Source of the DNA: Exiguobacterium oxidotolerans JCM 12280
GTDB taxonomy: Bacteria > Bacillota > Bacilli > Exiguobacteriales > Exiguobacteriaceae
Reading direction: 5' to 3'
Assembly (NCBI RefSeq): GCF_000702625.1
Contig: NZ_JNIS01000001.1
Span: 2,732,001-2,796,000 of the forward strand
DNA: 64,000 bases
In this document: piece after piece, positions 16,523 through 25,401 of the stretch
Numbering within the stretch: the stretch's first letter is position 1
Layout of the letters: every line of letters begins with the position of its first letter
Notes under the pieces: model-generated
Databases searched by the model: none
What the model was told of the DNA's origin: nothing
The model's input: only the letters and a program-made list of their open reading frames with translations
Program-made: the position numbers and the translations under genes

Positions 16523-17710
16523 ATGCTTGGACAACGGATTAAAGGTTTACGAAAAGCAAAAAAAATGACGCAGTCGGATGTCGCAGACGGCATCATGACG
16601 AAATCGATGCTCAGTATGATTGAAAATGGTAAAGCGACGCCGTCTTTACCGGCATTACAAGCAGTCGCCCGGCGCCTGCATGTTTCAATCGACGAGTTGT
16701 TGATTGACCCCCGTGCCATTGAAATGAAGCAGGTGATTGAAAAAATCAATGCGCCGACAGGTGACTACTATGGGGAAGAACAGATCGCCGACATGCTTGC
16801 ACCCTATTTAGAACCGGCGATTGATTCTTACTGGCAAGGTCGCATCTATGAGATGTATGGAAACGCATTACGTTTTTCGAACACGGAACAGGGCTTACAT
16901 TATTTCGATTTAGCGGAGGAAATTTACAAGCGGCTTGAATTACGGGATGAACAGATCAGTGTGCAAATCTCGAAAGTCTATTTCTTATTTTTCCTGCGCC
17001 GTTACGAAGAGGCGTACCGGAAGGTGGATGCGATGATGATTCATCAGGACGTCCCACTTGCACCTGAAACGTTTCTTGACTATCAAATGTTACAGGCTCT
17101 CCGCGTCAGTGTGAACGAAGACAACTGGAGTCAGTCGATTGATTTTTTACGGGAAGGCATCCGTTATATGCGGGAAAAAGGCGTCTACAGTGACGTCAGT
17201 AACTATCACCGGTTGCTGGCGTTGTTCTTAAGTCTAGACGGAGACTTTGAGGCGGCCGACCATGAACTGGAATTACTGGAACATTTCTTTTTGTTCACGG
17301 AAGCAACAGCGTTCGAACGGATTCTTGTCGAGTTGACGAAAGGGACGATTGCGGTGCACCGAGAGGACTATGAAGGCGTCCAGTATGCGCGGGAAAGACT
17401 CGTTGAAGTCAATATTGAAGCGTGTATTCATTACATCGGATACTTCGAAGTCTATCTGTGTTTATGGAAGGACTCAAAAGAGACACTCCCGTTTGGCCTG
17501 CAAAGCGGTGTCACTAACATTTGGCGCGGTGCACATTTATGGCAAGTTGGCGGTGAATACGATCACGCGATGATGTTATATGCGCTCGCATTAGCGATGC
17601 GCGCCGGAGTCGGAATGGACCGTCGGGCAGAAGTGGAAGAAATGACGAAACAACTGTCACCGGGACGATTCAAACAAGAAATCGAGCAGATCTTAGCGGA
17701 ATTGTCGTAA
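16523..17710 (+). CDS. XRE-family regulator with TPR-like sensor domain (PlcR/Rgg-like layout)
   Basis: A 395-residue regulator. Residues 1-62 are a clear XRE helix-turn-helix (LRKAKKMTQSDVADGI, then KSMLSMIENGKATPSLPAL). The remaining ~330 residues are helical repeats with the spacing of TPRs (for example GLHYFDLAEEIYKRLELRDEQ). Proteins of this layout in Firmicutes often bind short secreted peptides, but no small peptide gene with a signal sequence was seen next to it. It is divergent from the MFS exporter at 15130-16404. Role as the controller of that exporter is inference. Confidence 0.8.
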   Translation: MLGQRIKGLRKAKKMTQSDVADGIMTKSMLSMIENGKATPSLPALQAVARRLHVSIDELLIDPRAIEMKQVIEKINAPTGDYYGEEQIADMLAPYLEPAIDSYWQGRIYEMYGNALRFSNTEQGLHYFDLAEEIYKRLELRDEQISVQISKVYFLFFLRRYEEAYRKVDAMMIHQDVPLAPETFLDYQMLQALRVSVNEDNWSQSIDFLREGIRYMREKGVYSDVSNYHRLLALFLSLDGDFEAADHELELLEHFFLFTEATAFERILVELTKGTIAVHREDYEGVQYARERLVEVNIEACIHYIGYFEVYLCLWKDSKETLPFGLQSGVTNIWRGAHLWQVGGEYDHAMMLYALALAMRAGVGMDRRAEVEEMTKQLSPGRFKQEIEQILAELS

Positions 17711-17735
17711 AAAAAACAGGGCGGGAAGACCCGGC

Positions 17736-17766
17736 AGGAAGCGAGGATTGTGCTTCCTTTTCCTAC
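17736..17766 (+). terminator. Probable terminator of the XRE regulator gene
   Basis: AGGAAGC and GCTTCCT enclose a nine-base loop and are followed by a T-rich stretch. Confidence 0.55.
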
Positions 17767-17807
17767 AGAAGTCGAGGATGAACATCTCGTACATCTATAT
17801 CAGAGTC

Positions 17808-17855
17808 AAAAAAGACCCGACTTCCTGTCGACTAAGGGCAGGAAATCGGGTTTTG
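17808..17855 (-). terminator. Terminator of the NlpC/P60 gene
   Basis: On the reverse strand ACCCGATTTCCTG pairs with CAGGAAGTCGGGT and is followed by CTTTTTT. Confidence 0.85.
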
Positions 17856-17912
17856 TGTCTCGCCTGAGGTAAGCGCGAAAGAATACTTGTTTTTTGAGTC
17901 AACCTTGTTGCA

Positions 17913-19352
17913 TCAGAGGGCTTTAAAGCCCAGTAATTTTTGAGTCCAGTACTTTTCCGACAGGCGACTGATGCCGAGTGACGGTGTATTGGCATGGATG
18001 AATTGGTCATTGTTCAACATGATTCCGATGTGGGTCGGACCTGCGGCATACGTATTCTCGAAGAAGATGATATCTCCCCGGACCGGCTGACGTAATTTCG
18101 ACAGCTTTTGACCGAGGTACAGGTCGTTGTTCCAGTAGCCATTGACGTTCGTCCGCCCGACTTTGTAACCGGCCGTATTCAACGTGTAGTTGATGAAACC
18201 CGAGCAATCGAATCCGCCGTTGATTGGGCTACTCGACCCCCAAACGTACGGTGTCCCGAGATACTGTTGACCGATTGAAATCGCCCGTTCCATGACACCG
18301 GAAGCAGGGACAGTCAAGACAGGAGGCGGTGTTACAGGCGGAGTCGTTGCAACAGTCCCGGTCGTGATATAGCTTTTCGCGACATAATAGTAACCTGTCC
18401 CAATTTTAATTTGGTACCAACCGGCTGTTGAACCGGTCGTTTCACCCATCACTTGGACGGTCGAACCGTGGGCAACTTGGGTGAAGACTTGTGAGGAAGT
18501 CGTCGGTGCCGTCCGGACGTTCAACCCTGACGGTGCATTGACGGTATAGGTTTTGGCTTGATCGACCGGAATGATTGAGACGCCATTCGTCGCAGGCGGT
18601 GTTTCTTTTGCTGTTGCAGCAACATAACTCGTGGCGACGTAGAGGACTTTTCCGTCGAGCTTGATTTGATACCAGGCGTCGACCGTACCCGTCACCGTCA
18701 AGAGCGTTTTATTCGGAATCGTTTTGTAGATTTGTGCCGACGCCGATGCTGCTAAGCGGGCATTCAATCCGCCACTTGCATTGACCGTATATTGTTTGGT
18801 CGCATCAACGGCTTTAACGGCTGTTGCGACAGGTGTCGTCACTGGTGGTTTCGATGTCGTTTTGACGGTTGATTTTTTCGCAGTGATGAGACTGGCATGA
18901 ACGTATGCCGTCTTTTTCTTGTAGACGATTTGATACCAAGAACCGGTTTTCTTTTTGACGGACACGGCTGCATTTTTAGTAAGTTGTCCGACTTTTTTAG
19001 AAGCCGTATTCGCTTTCTCACGAACATTGACACCAGCTGTATTCGTTATGTAGGTCGTTGTCGTCGTCGTTTTAGCTGTCGTCGTCGTTTTTGCAGCAGT
19101 AGCTGCTTTCACATAACTTGAAGTAATGAATGCTTTTTTCGATTGATACCGAATTTCGTACCAAGAACCTGACTTTTTAACAGCGGTTACCGTTGTACCT
19201 TTTTTTAAGGTTGTGATGATAGGTGCGGAAGTAGTGGCAGCAGTTCGGATGTTGACATTTTCGGTTAACGTTAACTTTGTGGAGGCGGCTTCGACCGCGG
19301 TCGCTGAACTGACCAACGCGAGCGTCGTCAAAGCGAGAAGTGTCTTTTTCAA
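17913..19352 (-). CDS. Secreted NlpC/P60 cell wall hydrolase with four SH3b domains
   Basis: A 479-residue exported endopeptidase that would cut peptidoglycan stem peptides. Residues 1-22 are a signal peptide (MKKTLLALTTLALVSSATAV, cleavage near VEA). Four bacterial SH3 repeats follow (starting near residues 27, 94, 188 and 265, each with a V/GLNxR core and a WYxI strand), separated by Thr/Lys-rich linkers. The C-terminal NlpC/P60 domain starts near 355 and has the catalytic Cys in FDCSGFI, His in GPTHIGIML and a third polar residue in HANT. Length and layout match LytF/CwlS-like or p60-like proteins. Exported to the wall; a single-gene unit. Confidence 0.92.
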   Translation of the reverse strand: MKKTLLALTTLALVSSATAVEAASTKLTLTENVNIRTAATTSAPIITTLKKGTTVTAVKKSGSWYEIRYQSKKAFITSSYVKAATAAKTTTTAKTTTTTTYITNTAGVNVREKANTASKKVGQLTKNAAVSVKKKTGSWYQIVYKKKTAYVHASLITAKKSTVKTTSKPPVTTPVATAVKAVDATKQYTVNASGGLNARLAASASAQIYKTIPNKTLLTVTGTVDAWYQIKLDGKVLYVATSYVAATAKETPPATNGVSIIPVDQAKTYTVNAPSGLNVRTAPTTSSQVFTQVAHGSTVQVMGETTGSTAGWYQIKIGTGYYYVAKSYITTGTVATTPPVTPPPVLTVPASGVMERAISIGQQYLGTPYVWGSSSPINGGFDCSGFINYTLNTAGYKVGRTNVNGYWNNDLYLGQKLSKLRQPVRGDIIFFENTYAAGPTHIGIMLNNDQFIHANTPSLGISRLSEKYWTQKLLGFKAL

Positions 19353-19554
19353 GTTGCGTAACTCCCTTCCAAAATGGTTCGAATAGAATCGTTGTTACCA
19401 TTTTGTCATATGAGATGTTAATTCCCCTGTTTTTAAAATATATTTTTTATGAAAAAACTTACTTTGATTTTCAAAAATAATGATCTGTGTTTTGAGGCGC
19501 GATTAATCTAGAGTCTTCTTGTACACTAGAATTAGCTAGGAGGGGAATTTACAA

Positions 19555-21267
19555 ATGTTAAAACGATTTTATCAATACTACATACCGCATAAACGCTTGT
19601 TTTGGCTCGATTTTTCGTCCGCCTTATTCGTTGGTATACTCGAGCTCGCGTTTCCGCTTGCCGTCCAGTGGTTCATCGATTCTTTGTTGCCAGAAGGCGA
19701 GCTGAACTGGATCATCTTAGTCAGTGTCGGTTTACTGTTGCTTTATGTCATCAGTACGATGATGCAGTTCGTCGTCAACTACTTCGGGCATAAGCTCGGT
19801 ATCAATATCGAGACCGACATGCGGCGCCAATTATTCGGACACGTTCAAAAACAGTCGTTCCGCTTTTTTGATAACACGAAAACAGGGCACATCATGAGCC
19901 GGATCACAAATGACTTATTCGATATCGGGGAACTGGCCCACCACGGACCGGAAGATGCCTTCATTGCCGTGATGACGTTACTTGGTGCCTTCTCGATCAT
20001 GCTGACGATTAATGCGCCGCTCGCGCTCGTTACCGTCATTGCTGTTCCGTTCCTGATTTGGTTGATTAGTTATGCCAACGTCCGGATGAATCGTTCGTGG
20101 GACAAGATGTACGGCAATATCGCCGAAGTCAACTCACGTGTCGAAGATAGCGTCTCAGGCATTCGTGTCGTCCAGTCGTTCACGAACGAAGCCCACGAAG
20201 TTGCACGGTTCGAGCAAGACAATGCAACGTTCCGTCAATCAAAGATCAATGCCTATAAAGTCATGAGTACGAGTCTGTCCGGTATTTACTTGACGACACG
20301 CTTGATGACGCTCGCCGTTCTTGTCTATGGTGCTTATTTAAGTTATAACGAACGACTCAGTTACGGCGAACTTGTCGGATTCATTCTTTACATGAACATC
20401 TTGCTGAAGCCAATTGATAAAATCACGGCACTCCTCGAACTTTATCCGAAAGGGATGGCAGGTTTTAAGCGATTCGCTGAAATGATTGATCAGGATGATG
20501 AGCTGAAGGATGCGCCAGACGCAATCACGGTCGATCGTCTGCATGGTGCGATTGAGTTCGATGATGTTAGTTTCGGCTACGAAGCCGATCGATTGATTTT
20601 AAAAAACATCAATCTGTCCGTTGAACCCGGTCAGACAATTGCCTTCGTCGGAACGTCGGGTGCCGGGAAAACGACGATTTGTTCGTTAATCCCTCGCTTT
20701 TACGATGTTTTAGAAGGGGCGATTACGATTGACGGCATCGATGTCCGGCAGATGACAAAAGCTTCGCTCCGCCAACAAATCGGGATTGTTCAGCAAGACG
20801 TCTTTCTCTTTTCGGGGACGATCGCTGAGAACATTGCTTACGGAGATTTAACGGCGAATCGGACGGATGTCATCGCAGCTGCCGAGCGCGCCCATCTCGG
20901 ACAGATGATTGCTGATTTACCAGAGGGGTATGACACACAGATTGGGGAGCGGGGCTTGAAGTTATCCGGGGGACAAAAACAACGTCTGGCGATTGCCCGG
21001 ATGTTCTTGAAGAATCCGCCGCTATTGATTCTAGATGAAGCGACATCTGCTCTTGATACAGAGACGGAAGCGATCATTCAAGAATCGCTCGCGGAACTCT
21101 CGAAAAATCGGACGACATTGATCATTGCCCATCGTCTCGGGACGATTCGAAATGCAGACCGGATTCTCGTCGTTACGAAAGAGGGCATCATTGAAGACGG
21201 TACACATGACGAATTGATTAAAAATGGTGGTTATTTCTCCCGATTACTTGAAAAGCAACGGGTCTGA
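19555..21267 (+). CDS. ABC exporter, fused membrane and ATPase domains
   Basis: A 570-residue half-transporter (homodimer expected) of the multidrug/lipid exporter type. Six membrane segments lie in ~15-310; the nucleotide-binding domain from ~335 has Walker A GTSGAGKTT, Q loop, signature LSGGQKQRLAIARM, Walker B LLILDEATSALD and the His switch IAHRL. It resembles YknU/YfiB-like or MsbA-like single-gene exporters. AGGAGGGGAA precedes the ATG. A terminator follows, so it is monocistronic. The substrate is not predictable. Confidence 0.92.
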   Translation: MLKRFYQYYIPHKRLFWLDFSSALFVGILELAFPLAVQWFIDSLLPEGELNWIILVSVGLLLLYVISTMMQFVVNYFGHKLGINIETDMRRQLFGHVQKQSFRFFDNTKTGHIMSRITNDLFDIGELAHHGPEDAFIAVMTLLGAFSIMLTINAPLALVTVIAVPFLIWLISYANVRMNRSWDKMYGNIAEVNSRVEDSVSGIRVVQSFTNEAHEVARFEQDNATFRQSKINAYKVMSTSLSGIYLTTRLMTLAVLVYGAYLSYNERLSYGELVGFILYMNILLKPIDKITALLELYPKGMAGFKRFAEMIDQDDELKDAPDAITVDRLHGAIEFDDVSFGYEADRLILKNINLSVEPGQTIAFVGTSGAGKTTICSLIPRFYDVLEGAITIDGIDVRQMTKASLRQQIGIVQQDVFLFSGTIAENIAYGDLTANRTDVIAAAERAHLGQMIADLPEGYDTQIGERGLKLSGGQKQRLAIARMFLKNPPLLILDEATSALDTETEAIIQESLAELSKNRTTLIIAHRLGTIRNADRILVVTKEGIIEDGTHDELIKNGGYFSRLLEKQRV

Positions 21268-21276
21268 CATGCCTTT

Positions 21277-21334
21277 GAAAACCGGGTACCGGCTGTCTTT
21301 TCATTTGAAAGACGAGGTGAACCCGGTTTTTTCT
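21277..21334 (+). terminator. Terminator of the ABC exporter gene
   Basis: AAAACCGGGT pairs with ACCCGGTTTT around an inner hairpin (GTCTTTTCA/TGAAAGAC), followed by T residues. Confidence 0.8.
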
Positions 21335-21419
21335 TTTGAGGAACTTCGATGCGTATAGTCAGATTCGGGAATGATTTGTCAGGAAAAGGGGAAAACAGAA
21401 CCGAAGGGAGGGCGCTTTG

Positions 21420-22280
21420 ATGTATGGATTATTTTGTGAAAACTACAATCAGACCTATGCCATTCTCCGCGAGGAAACGTCCCACGATTTCCGCCGCTTT
21501 TTTGCCTTATCGTATACGATTCAAGACGTCGTGTTCGACCGAGCGGCCTACGATCGCTTAGCGCATGCCATTAAACGAAAGACAACACGCTTTTCAGCAC
21601 TGCAAAGTCGCTATACGCCACTGCTGATTTCGCAACTTCAACTTTATAGCGACCGACCGGAACAGTTAGTCGAGCAAGTGATTGAAGCTGAAAAGCACAT
21701 TAAACGACGCTTCATCAAAGACAAAGCCGTCCGCCCGTTTTTTGCCCTTGGAGAGCTCTTGAATCGACAGCGTGGTACGGACGCTTTGCCGGTCGTCGAA
21801 CACTTTCGAGCAGAACGTCCGGGGTTGAATGTGACGAAACAATACGTCGTTACGGCAGCATTGATGGATCAAAAACAATTGCTCCCATCCTTCATCGAAG
21901 ATGTCAAGACGAGTGAAGAATGGCTCAGTAGATGGATGGGACCGTCAAGCGAACGATTGATTGCCGCTCAAATCCTTGCTGCGTCAAACAATCAAGTAGA
22001 ACAAAAACAACGGATTGAAAATTGGGTGGACATGCTTGAAAAGCGAGAAGTTCGCATGTTTGAACGTCTCTTCCCGCTACTCGCCCTTGTGCGTTCGACT
22101 GATCGTGTCGACTTGATATATGTGACACGGGTCGTCGATCGGGAACGGTCGCGGAATCGGTTTTCCGAAGAAGTCAACTGGTTGCTTGCGTTTCATCTAT
22201 TACTGGCTAAAGCGGGGCATAGTCGGTTGCAATCAACCTTACTTGTACTCGAAACGCTTGAATTGACGAAAAAACGCTAA
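21420..22280 (+). CDS. Uncharacterised protein, possibly DUF4003-like
   Basis: A 286-residue soluble helical protein that I do not recognise with certainty; its opening (ENYNQTYAILR, then FFALSYTIQDVVFDRAAYDRLAHAIKRKTTRFSAL) recalls the DUF4003 group of Bacillales. There is no signal peptide, membrane segment or catalytic motif. ATG 21420 is chosen over the preceding TTG because GAAGGGAGGG is well spaced for it. Its last codon and stop (CGC TAA) are part of the 40-bp duplication that flanks repeat element B. Confidence 0.6.
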   Translation: MYGLFCENYNQTYAILREETSHDFRRFFALSYTIQDVVFDRAAYDRLAHAIKRKTTRFSALQSRYTPLLISQLQLYSDRPEQLVEQVIEAEKHIKRRFIKDKAVRPFFALGELLNRQRGTDALPVVEHFRAERPGLNVTKQYVVTAALMDQKQLLPSFIEDVKTSEEWLSRWMGPSSERLIAAQILAASNNQVEQKQRIENWVDMLEKREVRMFERLFPLLALVRSTDRVDLIYVTRVVDRERSRNRFSEEVNWLLAFHLLLAKAGHSRLQSTLLVLETLELTKKR

Positions 22281-22314
22281 AAAGTAGCTCGCCAAATACA
22301 TGGCGAGCTACTTT
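22275..22314 (+). repeat. Left member of a perfect 40-bp direct repeat containing a terminator (copy B)
   Basis: Starts with CGCTAA, the last codon and stop of the gene upstream, and runs through the hairpin AAGTAGCTCGCC/GGCGAGCTACTT. The identical 40 bp recur at 22707-22746. The hairpin with flanking T is the native terminator of the gene. Confidence 0.95.
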
Positions 22315-22706
22315 CAGACTGTAGACAAAGTGCTATCAGGAGAAAAAGTGTCTTTATTCGTTGCTTTCCTCGGGCGAGGCGCAAGCCGTTGCTCCTTGGT
22401 CCTATCGGACAATGAGCAGGGTATTGCCTGCCTCTGCAAGTGCGTTAAAAACGCACTTTTTCCCGTAGGAGTCAACGAAACATGACGCTTTTTAGGTAAG
22501 ATCGTGACGGAAAGCCGGGCATGGAGACGTTTTAGAGCGCAATCCGTCTCGAATCGCTTTTAAAGCGAAAAGCAATCGGTCGCGACCCTGCAGCTTTGCT
22601 GTAGCGGCGCGGAAGGTTGCCGCTTTGAAGACGAGGCGAGACAGGGAAGCGCGAACGGATTTCATCTCGATACCGTATGTTTACGCTTTTTAATAGTTTG
22701 TCTACA
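22315..22706 (+). mobile_element. MITE-like element, copy B (392 bp, longest copy)
   Basis: A non-coding element with inverted ends: TGTAGACAAAGTGCTA near the left and TAATAGTTTGTCTACA at the right. Its left half is a long pairing structure: AAAAAGTGTC (22343-22352) with GACGCTTTTT (22484-22493), then TTCGTTG (22357-22363) with CAACGAA (22473-22479). The loop holds a branched hairpin (about 22369-22435) followed by AAGTGCGTTAAAAACGCACTTTTT positions 22438-22461, an intrinsic terminator. The right half (22500-22690) is shared with copy A. It has no credible ORF, so it is non-autonomous. Confidence 0.8.
22438..22461 (+). terminator. Intrinsic terminator inside repeat element B
   Basis: AAGTGCGT and ACGCACTT around TTAAAA with a T run. 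The same hairpin is at 36189-36211 in copy C and is absent from copy A. Confidence 0.75.
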
Positions 22707-22746
22707 CGCTAAAAAGTAGCTCGCCAAATACATGGCGAGCTACTTT
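22707..22746. repeat. Right member of the 40-bp direct repeat containing a terminator (copy B)
   Basis: Identical to 22275-22314, including a CGCTAA that here follows no reading frame. It now terminates the convergent hydroxylase gene, whose stop lies five bases away. Confidence 0.95.
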
Positions 22747-22750
22747 TTTG

Positions 22751-23998
22751 TCAGTCGAACGTCGTAAACGTTGCATGCTGTTCGACAGGATACAACTCTT
22801 TCCCGGCGACATCATTTAAAATCAATTGATTTCGCGAGACCGACATTCCAAGATTGTCGGCGGCAGGACCGTGCGAAAGCTCTAAGTTCGTCGTCGCGTA
22901 CAACTGATGATTTGTTGCGATGGAACGAACGATCCGGTAATTCGCATCGACTTTCCAAGCCTGTTCACCTTCGAATTCGATGTTCAATCGGTCAATGAAG
23001 CGCGGTAATGCCGGGACAAAACCGGTTGCTGCGACGACGGCATCCGTGTTCGATGTCCGGACTTGGTTGAGTTCCGTATGACGCATCTCGATTGCAAATG
23101 ACGTATCGTGTGTAATTTGTTCGACCTCAAGATTTGCGCGAATCTGGACGCGGTCTTTTTGATCCGTCGTCAAATCATAGAGGTGTTCGTAAATGGCCTG
23201 TAAGGTTTCCGGACTGATCCCGTTTTGCGACCGCTTGAATTTCGAGACGGCCTCTTGCCGGGTTTCAAGTGGTAATTGATTAAAATACGTGACATAACTT
23301 GGCGAAAAGATTTCTTCACCGAGTTTTCCGGTCTCAAGTGTTTCAAAAATCGTCGAACGTGAAATCCACTCGAGTTCGAGGTCCGGCGAGCGGTCGCTCG
23401 TCAATAGGTCGAGGAAAATTTCTGCTGCACTTTGACCCGATCCGACGATGGAAATTTTATTTTCCGACAGGAGCTGTTCTTTCTCCATGACATATTGTGT
23501 GTTGTGAATGACGTTTGAATCAAACGTATCGGGAATTGAAGGTTTAGACCCTGTTCCGATGACGACGTTACGTGTTTCATATGTCTTCCGTTCACCCGTC
23601 TTGACGTCTTCGACAAGCACCTCATAACTATCACCCGTGTCCTGAACATCGATGACGCGGGTCGAAAAACATAAGTCATCGAGTTGAGTTGCGACCCATT
23701 TCAAATACGAATTGTATTCTTGGCGCGAAATCAACAATTTTTCATAAAAATAGAACGTATGCAATCGATTGATGGAACGCAAGTAGTTTAAATAAGTAAA
23801 AGAAGACGTCGGATCAGCAAGTGTGACTAAGTCAGAGATGAAACTCGTTTGCATCATCGAGTCTTTAATCATCATCCCGGGATGCCACGAAAATTGTTCG
23901 CTTTCATCAAAAAAAAGTGTCCGTAATGGTGTCGGATGAGCGAGTGCGCTCAACCCTAAATTCATCGGTCCAATCCCGATGCCAATCAAATCATACAT
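22751..23998 (-). CDS. SidA/IucD/PvdA-family lysine or ornithine N-monooxygenase
   Basis: A 415-residue flavoprotein that hydroxylates the side-chain amine of lysine or ornithine, normally the first step of hydroxamate siderophore synthesis. The FAD motif GIGIGPMNLGLSAL is at the N-terminus; the NADPH motif VGSGQSAAEIFLDLL is near 180; the closing VVAATGFVPALPRF near 330 is the family's ATGY-like motif. ATG 23998 is chosen because GGGGGGC precedes it; an in-frame ATG 18 codons upstream has none. No siderophore synthetase, NRPS or transporter lies nearby, which is unusual. A small palindrome (24019-24034, ATTGTT-CTAA-AACAAT) lies upstream. Confidence 0.85.
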   Translation of the reverse strand: MYDLIGIGIGPMNLGLSALAHPTPLRTLFFDESEQFSWHPGMMIKDSMMQTSFISDLVTLADPTSSFTYLNYLRSINRLHTFYFYEKLLISRQEYNSYLKWVATQLDDLCFSTRVIDVQDTGDSYEVLVEDVKTGERKTYETRNVVIGTGSKPSIPDTFDSNVIHNTQYVMEKEQLLSENKISIVGSGQSAAEIFLDLLTSDRSPDLELEWISRSTIFETLETGKLGEEIFSPSYVTYFNQLPLETRQEAVSKFKRSQNGISPETLQAIYEHLYDLTTDQKDRVQIRANLEVEQITHDTSFAIEMRHTELNQVRTSNTDAVVAATGFVPALPRFIDRLNIEFEGEQAWKVDANYRIVRSIATNHQLYATTNLELSHGPAADNLGMSVSRNQLILNDVAGKELYPVEQHATFTTFD

Positions 23999-24075
23999 AA
24001 AGAGAGCCCCCCAAAGATATTGTTCTAAAACAATACCCGATATGGGAGGCAATTGAAACGTCTTGATGTGGAAGA

Positions 24076-25206
24076 TTATAACTGATCGGTTGTCGTCGTC
24101 GTCGTCTTAACGGTCGATGTTTTACCATCGCGGATAATCGTCAACGTGATGTCACCGTCCGATTTAATCAGTGCCGTCTTGATGTCGACAAAACTCTCAA
24201 TCGCCGATCCGTTAATTTTCGTGATGACGTCACCTGTTTTTAGCTTCGCGGAGGCAGCCGGACTGTTCGGTTCAACTGACATGATGACGACACCGGTTTT
24301 TTGGGATTCAGGCAACTTGACTTGATCAAGCAAATAACCGGCCGGGAAGGCGGAAACGTCCTGCAAGGCGACACCAAGTGTCGGATGTTTGACTTCACCG
24401 GTCGTTTCAAGCTGTTTTAAGATGGGCAGCGCATCGTCGATCGGGATACTGAAACCAACGCCTTCGACACCCGTTTCAGCAATCTTCATCGAGTTGATTC
24501 CGACGAGCTGACCTTGTTCGTTGATTAAGGCACCACCAGAGTTACCGGGATTGATGGCTGCATCGGTCTGAATGACGGTCGTATTGAAGTCATCTTGCCC
24601 ATCGCTGTTCGTGTCGACAGGGACCGTCCGGTCGTTGGAACTGACGATTCCACGTGTGACGGAGTTTTGGAATTCACCGAGCGGGTTTCCGATGGCAAGA
24701 ACGGTTTGACCGGCTTTTAAGTCAGCTGATTTTCCGACCGTGATGACAGCGGGAACGTCTTTTGCGTCGACCTCGAGGACGGCAAGATCGTATGTCGCGT
24801 CGCTACCGAGTAATTTCGCGCTCAATGTGTTACCGTCGTTTAATGTCACTTCGAGTTTCGAGGCACCGTCGACGACGTGGTGGTTCGTTATGATGTAGGC
24901 CTTTCCGTCTGCTTTTTTATAGATGACACCGGAACCGGAGCCGCTCGCCGCTTCTTCTTGCGTCATGCTGTTACCGGTTTGGTAGTTCGTGACGGTCACG
25001 ACCGATTTTTGTGCAGAGGCGACGGCGTTCGTCACAGGGTCATTTGATGTCGTTGAAACTTGTTTCGGCATGCCGTTTGAAAGAGGCGTGTCCGCGACTT
25101 GTTGTTCTTGATCCATCAAAAGTGGAAACGCGATTGTTGCCGTCAAAACGGCACCGATGATGCCTCCTGTCAGTCCGGGTAAAAGTTGTTTTGTTTTTCC
25201 TGCCAT
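24076..25206 (-). CDS. htrA: HtrA-like membrane-anchored serine protease with PDZ domain
   Basis: A 376-residue DegP/HtrA family protease for misfolded exported proteins. Residues ~8-30 are a single membrane anchor (LLPGLTGGIIGAVLTATIAF). The trypsin-like domain has all three catalytic residues: His in ITNHHVVDG, Asp in DATYDLAVLEV and Ser in INPGNSGGAL. One PDZ domain follows from ~275 (GVVIMSVEPNSPAASAKLKTGDVI). ATG 25206 is chosen because AAGGAATGG is spaced 8 bp before it. The SidA-like gene follows on the same strand after 77 bp, so read-through is possible. Confidence 0.93.
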   Translation of the reverse strand: MAGKTKQLLPGLTGGIIGAVLTATIAFPLLMDQEQQVADTPLSNGMPKQVSTTSNDPVTNAVASAQKSVVTVTNYQTGNSMTQEEAASGSGSGVIYKKADGKAYIITNHHVVDGASKLEVTLNDGNTLSAKLLGSDATYDLAVLEVDAKDVPAVITVGKSADLKAGQTVLAIGNPLGEFQNSVTRGIVSSNDRTVPVDTNSDGQDDFNTTVIQTDAAINPGNSGGALINEQGQLVGINSMKIAETGVEGVGFSIPIDDALPILKQLETTGEVKHPTLGVALQDVSAFPAGYLLDQVKLPESQKTGVVIMSVEPNSPAASAKLKTGDVITKINGSAIESFVDIKTALIKSDGDITLTIIRDGKTSTVKTTTTTTDQL

Positions 25207-25401
25207 ATCGACCATTCCTTCCGTATCAATTTCTATTTTTACTGTATCAGATAACCAAACTGAAAATGAAATTGCGGACGTTTTTCCAAAATGACTCATC
25301 ATTCCCCACAATTGTGCGACAGTTTCTTAAAGTTGAGCGAAAAGGGTTCGTCCGTTACACTGAGTTTGGTTCTTACTTATATCAACGGGGAGATGGAAGT
25401 C

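Noticed and set aside
19353-19554. The 200-bp gap between the NlpC/P60 and ABC genes checked for a c-di-AMP riboswitch
   Set aside because: No conserved core of that class and no terminator structure in the leader were found.
22300-22485. Short open frame across the left half of repeat element B
   Set aside because: It crosses a strong internal hairpin and terminator, has no ribosome site and is not kept in copies A and C.
24019-24034. Palindrome before the SidA-like gene considered as a Fur box
   Set aside because: ATTGTT-CTAA-AACAAT does not follow the Fur consensus of GATAAT-type hexamers.
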